The position numbers were made by a program, and so were the translations under genes. DNA of 64,000 bases from Odobenus rosmarus divergens (taxonomy: Eukaryota; Chordata; Mammalia; Carnivora; Odobenidae), in contig NW_004450287.1 of the NCBI RefSeq assembly GCF_000321225.1, positions 48,702 to 112,701 of the forward strand. The letters are read 5' to 3'. Every line of letters starts with the position of its first letter. Position 1 is the first letter of the stretch. The notes beneath the pieces were generated by a model that was not told the origin of the DNA, searched no databases, and was given only the letters and a program-made list of their open reading frames with translations. This document shows, piece by piece, positions 32,996 through 43,446 of this stretch.

Positions 32996-33418
32996 ATGTG
33001 GGGCCAGTGAGCGAACAATGAAGAAAGAACTCTTGACATGTTTTCAGTGCAAAAAGGTGCTATAGTAATAGCATGGGGACAGGACTCATGGGCAGAAAGA
33101 GCTGCAAAAAGGTGTTTTTATTATAACACTGGGACAGGAAGAAAGAGTGGGCAGGAAGAGCCGCTCTGGAATTGTGAGGAATAATTGATTTTATATTTTT
33201 TAGTTACTGGTGGTTAGGGATAGTGTAAGTCTCTAAGGAATTTGTGTATGTTAAAAGTAAAGTCTCCAAGACGGTGGAAAGCTAGCTATTGTCAAGATAA
33301 GGTTACTCTTTATTACCTAGTAAAACATTAGTCATGAGACCCTTTAGGAATGTCATGTCCTCTATATCTCAGATGTGCATCAGTGGGCCACATGTTGTAA
33401 GATGATACATTTCTCTTG
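32996..33418 (-). mobile_element. LTR-like insertion, family unknown to me
   Basis: A block foreign to the LINE, starting TGTGGGGCCAGTGAGC and ending near CTCCTTATCA. It contains a segment repeated at a 55-bp spacing (CAAAAAGGTG at 33050 and 33105, with GGGACAGGA and GGCAGAAAGAGC / GGCAGGAAGAGCC shared). TTTTATTATA at about 33116 could be a complement-strand polyadenylation signal. Bounds and strand are inferred from LTR-like TG..CA ends. Confidence 0.45.
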
Positions 33419-33719
33419 CCTTTTTTCTCCTTATCAGTGGGGAACCTGAACTCCCACCCCTGCCCAGCAGTAACAATGTACCCCTCTCCATCCCCCAGGT
33501 GTCACTGGAGGCCAAGTGGGGAACTTGGAGGTCCTCTTCCTTCTAGTAGTCATGCCAGAGGTCCCTGTTTTCTCACTGGTGTGATGTCAGGAAAGGTCTA
33601 CTAAAACAGCAGACTTAAATAAGATTCAGAGCCTCATAACATATTATTTCAAATGTTCAGGATTCTTGAAAATCAATCATCATACCAAGAAACAGGACTA
33701 TCTCAGTTTGAAGGAGAAA

Positions 33720-34610
33720 AGTCCATCAACAGATGCCAACACCAAGACAAAACAGATATTATTGTTATCAGACAAGAATTTTAAATCAGCCATCATAAAA
33801 ATGTTTCATCAAAAATTATGAAAATTCTTGAAACAAATGTAAAGATAGAAAGTCTCAGCAAAGAAATAAGATATATGAAGAACAAAATAGAAATTTTGGA
33901 GCTTAAAAATACAATAACCAAACCACCCCAAAACAAACCAAACACTAGCTACTGGGCTCAAGAGCAAAATGAAGAGGACCAGAAGAATGAATCAGTTAAA
34001 CTGAAGATAGAACAATAGAAATCACCTGATAACAAAATAGAAAACAGACTGAAACAAAAAGTAAACAGAACCTCAGGGGCATTCAGGACTATAATGGAAG
34101 ATCTAATACTCATGTTCTGAAATCTTATATGCAGAAAAGAATGAAAATGGGACTGAAAAAGGATTCAAAGAAATAATGGCTAAAAATTTCCCAAATTTGG
34201 CAAAATTCATAAAAGATTCAAACACCGAACAAACCACAAGACAGACTAAATCCAAAGAAATCCATGCCAACACAATTCATAATCACACTTCTGAAAACTA
34301 AGGACAAAAAAAAAAAATCTTAAAAATAACAAAAGAGAAACAATACCTTATCAATAAGGGAAACATTCCTTAAATTACAGCAGATTTCTTATCAGCAACC
34401 ATGGAGCCCAGAAGAAAGTGGCCAATATTTTCCAAGTATAGAAACACTGGAACTGACAACCTAGAATTCTATATTTAACAAAAATTACTGTTTAGGAATA
34501 AAGGGTAAATCAAGACATTCTCAAATGAAGAACAACTAAGATAGTTGCCAGTAGACATACACTCAAAGAATAGCTAAAGGAAGTTCTCTAAGCAGGCAGA
34601 AAATGAAAGA
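33720..34610 (+). pseudogene. HAL1/L1M ORF1 relic
   Basis: ORF1p of L1-type LINEs is an RNA-binding chaperone with a coiled coil, an RRM and a C-terminal domain. Here the coiled-coil part is readable (33818-34018: IESLSKEIRYMKNKIEILEL). Downstream DNA keeps ORF1 landmarks (AAATTTCCCAAATTTGGCAA, ATCCATGCCAACACAATTCAT, CAGATTTCTTATCAGCAACC, AAATCAAGACATTCTCAAATG). Stops and frameshifts break it, including the stop at about 34016. Not functional. Confidence 0.75.
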
Positions 34611-34995
34611 GGCAGGAATCTTGGAATATCAGAAAAAAAGAATAATAGAAACAGTAAAAATATGGGTAAAAACAATATACTTTCCTTCTTCTCTGGAGTT
34701 TTCTTTTTTAAATTTTTATTTAAATTCAGTTTAGTTAACATATATTATATTATTGGTTTCAGAGGTAGAATTTAGTGATTCATCAGTTGCATGTAACACC
34801 CAGTGCTCATTACATTAAGTGTCCTCCTTAATGCCCATCACCCCATTACCCCATCCCCTTACCGACCTCCTCTCCAGCCACCCTGCTATCAGGTTTGTTT
34901 CCTGTAGTTAAGAGTCTCTTATGGTTTGCCTCTTTCTCTGTTTTTATCATACTTTATTTGTTCTTCCCTTCCCCTATGTTCACCCATTTTGTTTC

Positions 34996-37900
34996 TTAAA
35001 TTCCACATGTGAGTGAAATCATATGGTATTTGCCTTTCTCTGACTGACTTATTTCACTTAGCATAATACCCTCTAGTTCCTTCCACGTCATTGCAAATGG
35101 CAAGATTTCATTCTTTTTTTTTATGCCTGAGTAATATTCCGTTGCATATGTATACCATATCTTTTTTTTATCCATTCATCTGTCAATGGATATCTGGGCT
35201 CTTTCCATAGTTTGGCTATTGTAGACATTGCTGTTATAAATACTGGGGTGCATGTGCCCCTTTGAATCACTGTTTTTGTATCTGTTGGATAAATACCTAG
35301 AAGTACAATTGCTGGTTCATAGGATAGTTCTATTTTTAATTTTTTGAGGAACCTCCATACTGTTTTCCAGCGTGGCTGCACCAGCTTGCATTCCCACCAA
35401 CAGTGTAAGAGGGTTCCCCTTTCTCTGCATCGTCACCAATATCTCTTGTTTCCTGACTTGTTAATTTTAGCTATTCTGACTGGTGTGAGGTGGTATCTTG
35501 TTGTGGTTTTGATTTGTATTTCCCTGCTGCTGATGATGTTGAGCATTTTTTCATATGTCCGTTAGCCGTTTGTATGTCTTCTTTGGAGAAATGTCTGTTC
35601 ATATCTTCTGCCCACTTCTTGACTGGATTCTTTGTTTTTTGGGTGTTGAGTTTGATAAGGTCTTTATAGATTTTGGATAATAGCCCTTTATCTGATATGT
35701 CATTTGTGAACATCTTCTTCCATTCTGCCATTCCATAGGTTATCTTTTAGTTTTATTGATTGTTTCCTTTGCTGTGCAAAAGCTTTTTATCCTGATGAGG
35801 TCCCAATAGTTCATTTTTGCTTTTGTTTCCCTTGCCTTTTGAGATGTGTCTCACAAAGAAGTTGCTTCAGTCCTCTAGGATTTTGATGGATTCATGTCTC
35901 ACATTTAGGTCTTTCATCCATTCTGAGTTTATCTTTGTGTATGGTGTAAGAAAGTGGTCCAGTTTCATTCTTTTGCATGTGGCTGTCCAATTTTCCCAAC
36001 ACCATTTGTTGAAGAGACTTCTTTTTAACATTGGATATTCTTTCCTGCTTTGTCGAAGATTAGTTGACCATAGAATTGAGGGTCCATTTCTGGGTTCTCT
36101 ATTCTGTTCCATTGATCATGTGTCTGTTTTGTGCCAGTACCATACTGTCTTGATGATCCCAGCTTTTTAATACAGCTTGAAGTCCGGAATTGTGTTGCCT
36201 CCCACTTTGGTTTTCTTTTTCAACATTCCTTTGGCTATTTGGGGTCTTTTCTGGTTCCATACAAATTTTAGGTTTGTTTGTTCCAGCTCTGTGAAAAAAC
36301 TTGATGGTATTTTGATAGGGATTGCATTGAAAGTGTAGATTGCTCTACGTAGCCTAGACATTTTAACAATACTTGTTCTTCCAATCCATGAGCATGGAAT
36401 GTTTTTGCATTTCTTTGTGTCTTCCTCAATTTCTTTTATGAGTGCCCTATTGTTTTCAGAGTACAGATATTTTACCTCTTTGGTTAGGTTTATTCCTAGG
36501 TATCTTATGGTTTTTGGTGCCATTGTAAATGGGATTGATTCCTAGATTTTTCTTTCTGCTGCTTCATTGTTAGTGTATATAAATGCAACTGACTTGTGTG
36601 CATTGATTCTATATCCTGCCACTTTGCTGAATTCCTGTATGAATTCTAGCAATTTTTTGGTGGAGTCTTTGGGCTTTTCACATAGAGTATCATGTCATTT
36701 GCAAAGAGTGAAAGTTTGACTTCATTCTTGCTGACTTGGATGCCTTTTACTTCTTTTTGTTGTCTGATTGCTGAGGCTAGGACTTCCAGTACTATGTTGA
36801 GCAACAGTGGTGAGAATGGACATCCCTGTCATGTTCCTGACCTTAGGGGAAAAGCTCTCAGTTTTTCCCCCATTGAAAATGATATTCTCTATGGGACTTT
36901 CATATATGACCTTTATGATGTTGAGGTATGTTACCTCTCTTCCTACATGCTGAATTTTGTCAAATGTTTTTATTGCATCTATTGAGAAGATCATATTATT
37001 CTTATCCTTTCTTTTGTTAATGTGGTGCATCACGTTGATTGATTTGTGGATATTGAATCACCCTTGCACCCCAGGAATAAAACCCACTTGGTCGTAGTGA
37101 ATACTTCTTTTGATGTACTGTTTGATCCTTAGCTAGTATCTTGGTGAGAATTTTTGCATCCATGTTCATCAGGGATATTGGTCTGTAAACCTCCTTTTTG
37201 GTTGGGTCTTTGTCTGGTTTTGGAATCAAGGTAATGTTGGTCTTATAGAAAGAGTTTGGAAGTTTTCCTTCCATTTCTATTTTTTGGAACAGTTTCAGAA
37301 GAATAGGTATTAATTCTTTTTTAAAAATTTGGTAGAATTCCCCTGGGAAGCCATCTGTTCCTGTACTCTTGTATGTTGGGAGATTTTTGATTACTGATTC
37401 AATTTCTTTGCTGGTTATGGGTCTGTTCAGGTTTTCTATTTGTTCCTGCTTCAGTTTTGGTAGTTCATATGTTTCTAGGAATGTATCCATTTCTTCCAGA
37501 TTGCCCAATTTGTTGGCATATCATCGCTCATAATATTCTCATATAATTGTATTTCTTCAGTGCTGGTTGTGATCTCTCTTCTTTCATTCATGATTTTATT
37601 TATTTGGGTCCTTTCTCTTTTCTTTTTGATAAATTTGGCTAGGGGTTTATCAATCTTACTAATTTTTTCAAAGAACCAGCTCCTAGTATCATTGATGTGT
37701 TCTACTGTTTTGTTTTTTTTTTGGATTTCTATATCATTGATTTCTGCTCTAATCTTTTATTATTTCTCTTCTCCTGATGGATGTAGGCTTTATTTGGTGT
37801 TCTTTTCCCAGTTCCTTTAGGTGTAAGGTTACATTGTGTATTTGAGACTTTTCTTGTTTCTTGAGGAAGGCCTTTATTGCTATATACTTCCCTCTTAGGA

Positions 37901-38753
37901 CTGCCTTTACTGCATCCCAAAGGTTTTGAACTGTCATGTTTTCATTTTCATTTGCTTCTATGTATTTTTCAACTCTTCTTTAATTTCCTGGTTGACCCTC
38001 TCATTCTTTAATAGGATGTTCTTTAACCTCCGTGTAGTTTTGGTCCTTCCAAAGTTGTGGTTGACTTCAAGTTTTATGGTATTGTGCTCGGAAATAAGCA
38101 TGGTAAGACCTCAATCTTTTTGTACTGGTTGAGACCTGATTTGTGACCCAGTATGTGACTTATTCTGCAGAATGTTCCATGTGCACTCAAGAAGAATGTG
38201 TACTCTGCTGCTTTTGGTTGAAATGCTCTGAATATATCTCTTAAGTCCATGTGGTCCTGTGTGTCATTCAAAGCCCTTGTTTCCTTGTTTATCTTCTGTT
38301 TAGATCATCTGACCATTGCTCTGAGTGGGGAGTTAAAGTTGCCTACTATTATTGTATTATTATCAATGAGATTCTTTAATTTTGTTATGAATTGTTTTAT
38401 ATAATTGGCTGGTCCCAAGTTAGGTGCATAAATATTTACAATTGTTAGATCTTTTTGTTGGATAGTCCACTTTATTATGATATAGTGTCCTTCTTCCTCT
38501 CTTTTTACAGTCTTTGGTATAAAATCTAGTTTGTCTGATATAAGGATGGCTACTCTAGCTTTCTTTTGATGTCCATTAGCATAATAAATCTTCCTCCACT
38601 CCCTCGCTTTCAATCTGGAGGTGTTGTTGGGTCTAAGCAGCATATTGATGGGTCTTGTTTTTTTATCCATTCTGATACCCTATGTCTTTTTTATTGGAGT
38701 ATTTAGTCCATTTACATTCAGAGTATTATTGAAAGATATGAATTTAGTGCCAT
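34996..38753 (-). pseudogene. L1 ORF2 (endonuclease-reverse transcriptase), broken
   Basis: The start ATG (complement of 38751-38753) leads into the ORF2 N-terminus; the natural stop is TAA (complement of 34996-34998). The 3.76-kb span matches the usual about 1275 codons. Readable blocks, 5' to 3': endonuclease (38305-38670, with NIYAPN), RT fingers (37017-37508, with RPISLMN), RT motif A (36722-37033, SIDAIKTFDKIQH), and the C-terminal part (36167-36523, 35471-35731, 35121-35381). The endonuclease motif GDFN reads GNFN and the RT motif FADD reads FAND (36694-36705), removing catalytic aspartates. Multiple stops and frameshifts separate the blocks, with a stop 12 codons after the start. Confidence 0.93.
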
Positions 38754-38829
38754 TGTATTACCTGTAAAGTCACCGTTCCTGTAGATTATCTCTGTTCCTT
38801 TCTGGTCTTTGTTACTTTTGGGCTATCTC

Positions 38830-39720
38830 TCTGCTCAAAGGATCCCCTTTAATATTTTTTGCAGGGCTGGTCTAGTGTTTCCAAATTCCTTTAGGTTTTA
38901 TTTGTCCTGGAAACTCTTTATCTCTCTTTCTGTTCTGAATGACAGACTTGCTGGATAAAGTATTCTTGGCTGCGTACTTTTCCCATTTGCACGTTGAATA
39001 TGTCATGCCAGTCCTTTCTGGCCTGCCAGGTCTCTGTCATAGGTCGGCTGCCAGCCTTATGTGTCTGTCCTTGTAGGTTAAGGACTTCTTGTCCTGCATG
39101 CTTTCAGGATTTTCTCTTTATTTTTGTAACTTGAAAACTTCACTATAATATGTTGAGGTGTTGATCTATTTTGGTTGATTTTGAGGGGGTTTCTCTGTGC
39201 CTCCTGGATTTGAGTGCTGGTTTCCCTCCCCAGATAAGGGAAGTTTTTAACTATAATTTGTTCAGATATACCTTCTGCCTTTTTCTCCTGCTTCTCATCT
39301 TCTGGGACTTCTACAATATGGATATTATTTTGCTTTATGGAATTGTTGAGTTCCCTCAGTCTACCTTTGTGATCTAATAGGTTTTTTCCCCCTCTTATTT
39401 TCGGTTTCCTTATTTTCCATTCACTTTATCTTCTACAGCACTGATTCACTCTTCTGCTTCATTCATCCTCAATTTTATGACCTTCACTTGGGGACCTTAT
39501 CTTGGTTGTAGCATTTTTAATTTTGGCCTGACCAGACTTTAGTTCTTTTATCTCTGCAGGAAGGGATTCTCTAATGTCTTCTATGCTTTTTTCAAGCCCA
39601 GCTAATAGTCTTATAATTGTTTTAAATTCTAGTTCAGACATTTTACTTATACCTGCATTGATTTAATCTCTGGCCATCATTTCTGCCTATTCTTTCTTTT
39701 GGAGTGAATCCCTCTGTCTT
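38830..39720 (-). pseudogene. L1 ORF1 (RNA-binding protein), broken
   Basis: It lies just upstream of ORF2 in the usual L1 order. The N-terminal and coiled-coil part is readable at 39459-39641 (MSELEFKTIIRLLAG, then a Lys/Glu-rich helix with LPAEIKELKSGQAKI). The RRM and C-terminal region is represented only by diverged DNA to about 38830. Bounds are approximate. No frame covers the whole ORF. Confidence 0.75.
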
Positions 39721-39727
39721 GTTATTT

Positions 39728-39945
39728 TGGAGAAAAAAATACAAAGAAAGAAAAAATAGAAAAAAATAATAAGAAAAAATGAAAAAATAATATAAGATAA
39801 AATAAAATACATATTGGAAGCTAGATCCTAGGTGTGCTTTGGTCTGTTTGTTATGAGGTTATTAGAAAAGAAGTAGAAAGAAAGAAAAGAAAAGAAGAGA
39901 GAGAAAAAATTAAAAATTAAAAAGAAAGTACAATAAGAAATTTAA
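39728..39945. repeat. A/G-rich low-complexity segment in L1 5' UTR
   Basis: Mostly A with GAAAGAAA and AAAATAA motifs on the plus strand. It probably contributed the A-rich target into which the SINE at 39957 inserted. Confidence 0.8.
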
Positions 39946-39956
39946 AAATGCTCTTT

Positions 39957-40106
39957 CGGGGAGCCTGGGTGACTCAGATGGTTAAGCGTCTGCCTTCGGC
40001 TCAGGTCATGATCCCAGGGTGCTGGGATCCAGTTCCGCACAGGGCTCCCTGCTCAGCAGGGAGCCTGCTTTTCCCCTTGCCTCTCTCTCTCTGTCTCTTA
40101 TGAATA
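39957..40106 (+). mobile_element. Can-SINE inside the L1 5' UTR
   Basis: Starts CGGGGAGCCTGGGTGACTCAG, passes GGTCATGATCCCAGGG and GGGAGCCTGCTTTTCC, and ends CTCTTATGAATAAA. Perfect 13-bp target duplication AAAAATGCTCTTT (39944-39956 and 40107-40119). It is younger than the L1. Confidence 0.98.
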
Positions 40107-40734
40107 AAAAATGCTCTTTATGTATCCAACAAAACAAAACAACAAGAAAAAAACAGACAAAAACAAAAAGAAACATTAAAAAAAAAAGTGAACCCCAGAG
40201 GAGGCTAGATCCTGTTTCCCCTAAAGTTGAAGCTTTACAGCACTCTATAATAAGCTGACAAGTTGTGGGTGAGGGGTTTGTGCTGGTCTTCTCTGGGAAG
40301 GACCTGCTGTTATGTCTCTCAGGTGGAACTGCCCTAGTGGAGATGCACCTGCAGGAAGGCAGTGGGGCTGGGCTTGGCGTAGAGGCTCTGTTCTCCACTC
40401 AAGTACTGTTTAACTCACGGAGGTGGATCAAGCTGTTGTGTATGGGGAGAAAATGGCGTTGCCTTGTTCTTTCATCTCTGGAGTGGGAAATGCATGCCAC
40501 CCCCCTCTTTAGTGAGCCCTCACAAACGAGTAAAACATGACCCCTCCCATGTCCCTGGTTTCTGTCAGCTACCCATCTTCGCCCTGTCTATGTCATAGCT
40601 GTCCACCTGTCAAATGGTGCAGCATTCCTGTGTTTTATCTCAGACAGAGCAGTGTTTCAAAACCCCATACTTCAGGGATCGCTGAGGAGCAGACCCGCAC
40701 CGATCCTCTGGGGGAGGGAGTTTTCCTGCATGGT

Positions 40735-41143
40735 GGCTGGTGCTGGCTTGTTGCAGAAGGCAGTAGCGCCAATACACTGCGGTTCAGAGTTGACAGTAAA
40801 TTGCAACACAGAGCCGTTGCCACAGCGGTGTGCAGCCCTTAGGAACATCCCTGTTCCTAGACTGGTGGGCGGGACTGTTGGATGGCGCCCTCAGGGTCCT
40901 TTGTCTGCAAGGAGGCTGTAACACGTCTTCTAAACGCATTCAAACTCTCAAGCTGTGGCCAGTGCTGGGTTGTCACAGAAGACACTGGCACAAATGTGCA
41001 GTGGTTCAGAATTTATGGTAAATTGCAACACTCAGTGGCTTCCCTCAAAGTCGGGTTTGCAGCCCTCAGCCAGCCTTTGTTCCTACGCTTGTGGGCGGGA
41101 ACTTTCAATGGCACCCACAGGGTCCTTTGCCTACCGAGGGGCC
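40735..41143. repeat. 222-bp imperfect tandem duplication in L1 5' UTR
   Basis: Copy A (about 40735-40915) and copy B (about 40955-41143) share GGTTCAGA..TAAATTGCAACAC (40781 and 41003), GCAGCCCT, GTTCCTA(G/C), TGTGGGCGGGA-like blocks and CAGGGTCCTTTG, at a constant offset of 222 bp. Similarity is partial (my estimate 70-80%), so the duplication predates this copy. Confidence 0.8.
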
Positions 41144-42165
41144 GTGTGGCTTTTCCCCAGTGCACTCCAAGCAGGGGGACAGCTTCTCTGCGTGTGACCT
41201 TGGGGATCCTCAGGCTGCCCACTCCTGAGGCTAGGTTCTGCTCCCCCACTGGGGCACCGCTCAGTTCCCTGGGCAAGAACCTAACTGTGGTGCCAACCTC
41301 TGATACCTCAGAATTTGCTACACTGCCTACAGAAAACTGGCGGTAATGTAACTCTCTCCTTCCCTCCCCACTCCCCTCAATGATTTTGAACAATAGTTTT
41401 CTGGTGCAGTCTTCTGCGACTTTTCATTCTTCTCTCTCTCTCTTTCCACGCTTTTTCTCTCTCTCCTCCTCTCTCACTACTCCCTCTTCAGTCAGGGCTC
41501 CCTCCCCTGGGGAGCGCCCACCGCTCTTTTCTCCCATGGATAAACTCTCTGCAGTTCCTACCCTCCACGGGTGGTTTTTCTGGCTTAAAGATGTGCAACT
41601 TTGGTCTCCGAGACTTCTGATCAATTTTGTGGGTGTTCAGAATGATCCATCTTTATCTAGGTGTGATCCAGTGAGGAGGCAGGCTTAGGGTCGCCCTATT
41701 CCTCCTCCATCTTACCTAGAGTTTTCTTAATTGTACTTGTCAGTTGAAGTAAAAATTATATCATCTTATGTGGTTTGCAATATATATATAGGAAATATTT
41801 AAGACACTTTTAAATGGTGGAGGGCATAAGGATGTAAACGGAAATAAGTTTTCTAAATTTACTCATACTGGTAAAACGTCAATGCTGATAAGACCATGAG
41901 GAGATACCTGGCAAGGATGTGAAGAAACCGAATCTCTCATGTATTGCTTATGGGAATGTAAAATGGTGCAGCCACTTGGGAAAATAGTTTAGTGGTTTCT
42001 TGTAAAACCATACATATACTTATCAAATGACCCCATAACTCCACTCCTGGATATTTATCCCAAAGAAATTAAAACATATCCACATAAAAAACTCATATCC
42101 AAATGTTCATAGTTACTTTATTTGTAACGGGTGAAAAACTGGAAACAATCTAGATATCCTTCAAT

Positions 42166-42510
42166 GAGCACTTGATATGATGAGCAATGGGTGTTATACT
42201 GAATTAATGAATCATTGAACATTATATCAAAAACTAATGATGTACTGGGCACCTGGGTGGCTCAGTTGGTAGAGCGACTGCCTTTGGCTTGGGTCATGGT
42301 CCTGGAGTCTCGGGATCGAGTCCCGCATCAGGCTCCCTGCTCAGCGGGGAGTCTGCTTCTCCCTCTGACACTCTCTCCTCTCATGCTCTCTCTCACTCTC
42401 TCTCTCTTAAATAAATAAAAATCTTAAAAAAAAAGACTCTCCCTCTCCCTTAAAAAAAAAAAAACTAATGATGTACTATACCTCAGCTAACTGAAGTTAA
42501 ATTAAAAAAA
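42166..42510 (+). mobile_element. Carnivore L1 3' end, split by a SINE
   Basis: GATGAGCAATGGGTGTTATAC and AATGAATCATTGAACATTAT, then, after the SINE, CTATACCTCAGCTAACTGAAG and an A-tail: the last about 130 bp of an L1. It interrupts the 3' region of the HAL1/L1M element between TATCCTTCAATGAG and TGGTTAAATAAGCC. Confidence 0.9.
42247..42461 (+). mobile_element. Can-SINE nested in an L1 3' end
   Basis: Full sense SINE: GGGCACCTGGGTGGCTCAGT, CCTGGAGTCTCGGGATCGAG, GCTCAGCGGGGAGTCTGC, a CT-rich stretch and A-tail. Flanked by AAAACTAATGATGTACT (ending 42246 and 42477), a duplication of the L1 3' UTR target. Confidence 0.98.
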
Positions 42511-43030
42511 TGGTTAAATAAGCCATGGTAACTATGGTACATCCATACCAAGGAATATTATGCAATACTAAAAAGGAACAAACTATTAATATATGCAGCA
42601 ACTCAAGGGCATTATGGTAAATGAAAAAAAATCCAACCTTAAAAAAAATCACGTATTATATGATTATATTTATATAACACTCTCAAAATGATAAAATTAT
42701 AAAGGTGGAGAACAAACTAGTGGTTTCTAGGGACTAAGGAAGGAAAAATAAGGAAATAGGAGTGACCATGAAATGGTAAAATGAGGGAGATCTTTGTGGT
42801 GATGAAATAGTTATACGTTTTGATTATAGTGGTTATACAAACTTTCACAAGTGAAAAAATAGCATATAGTTACATACAGATTGTACTAGTGTCAGTTTCC
42901 TGGGTTTGATGTTGTGTGACAAGTATTGAGGGAAAACTCGGTGAGGACGGAAGGACGCATGGAACTCCCTGTACTATCTGCAACTTCTTGTGAATCTGAA
43001 ATTATTTTAAAATAAAAAGTTAGAAAATAA

Positions 43031-43446
43031 ACTTAAAAAAGAAACAAAATAAGTAAAAATGTCATGATCTTCTGTTGGAAGATCATATATTTTGGGCATA
43101 AAATGAGTAGTTAGAACCAAAATAACACTATGTCCAGTCACCTTCTTTCTTTCCACTAAAACTATATTATATGCTGCACGTGGTGGCAGTGATGAGAATA
43201 CAAGAGAGAATAAACTGAGTCCTTGTCCCAGCTAATGTAATTGGAGAAGGTGACACAGAGAAGTAAATAAGCAGGTGGAATGCCAAGTAGGAGCCTCAGG
43301 ATAACTACAAAATACCTTGTCTATCTTAAAGTCTTTCTCTTACAAACTCACCTCAATTCATTAAAAAAACAAGAAACCATCTCTCTCAGTGTTGAAAGCA
43401 ACTCTAAATCTCTCTTCCCTTAATTAAGTTAACTTCTACTGAGTTG
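43031..43446. other. Unassigned sequence with small hairpin
   Basis: No repeat family recognised. A perfect 9-bp inverted repeat (ATGATCTTC / GAAGATCAT, 43064-43086, 5-nt loop) is present. No gene. Confidence 0.45.

Larger units (their letters stand above)
34706..41716 (-). mobile_element. Near full-length carnivore L1 (about 6.85 kb plus a SINE)
   Basis: Complete order on the minus strand: 5' UTR beginning GGTAAGATGGAGGAGGAATA at 41716, ORF1, ORF2, 3' UTR and T-rich (A-tail complement) end at 34706. The target duplication is TGGAGTTTTCTT (34694-34705) and TAGAGTTTTCTT (41717-41728), 11 of 12 identical. It splits the old HAL1/L1M element and lies opposite to it. Both ORFs are broken and two catalytic Asp codons are mutated, so it cannot be autonomous. 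Confidence 0.95.
39720..41716 (-). promoter_or_regulatory. L1 5' UTR (internal promoter region)
   Basis: About 1.8 kb of non-coding L1 sequence upstream of ORF1, GC-richer and with more CpG than the surrounding DNA. The first bases on the minus strand include AAGATGG (complement of 41707-41713), the position and core of the YY1-type site that sets L1 transcription starts in other mammals. It contains pyrimidine-rich stretches (41430-41485), a 222-bp imperfect tandem duplication, and a purine-rich segment (39728-39945) next to ORF1. Promoter role is inferred from family knowledge. Confidence 0.7.
32275..43030 (+). mobile_element. Old HAL1/L1M-like LINE, broken by nested insertions
   Basis: In sense order: a 5' region with repeated CTTCCATTCCCAC-type blocks (32600-32960 and 33420-33600), an ORF1 relic (33720-34610), then TATGGGTAAAAACAATATACTTTCC and GGAAATATTTAAGACA. 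Next comes only the C-terminal end of ORF2 (from about 41890, GGGAATGTAAAATGGTGCAG) and a 3' UTR ending AAAATAAAAAGTTAG (43025). Most of ORF2 is absent, as expected for a HAL1 (half-L1) or an internally deleted L1M. Insertions at about 32996-33418, 34706-41716 and 42166-42510 interrupt it. Start is approximate. Confidence 0.75.

Noticed and set aside
40882..41346. 154-codon plus-strand open frame in the L1 region
   Set aside because: It lies antisense in the L1 5' UTR, which is GC-richer and stop-poor. No family resemblance.
42247..42320. tRNA-like sequence (A-box and B-box) considered as a tRNA gene
   Set aside because: It is the tRNA-derived head of a Can-SINE. The cloverleaf is degraded and the SINE body follows. 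The same applies to all 18 copies.
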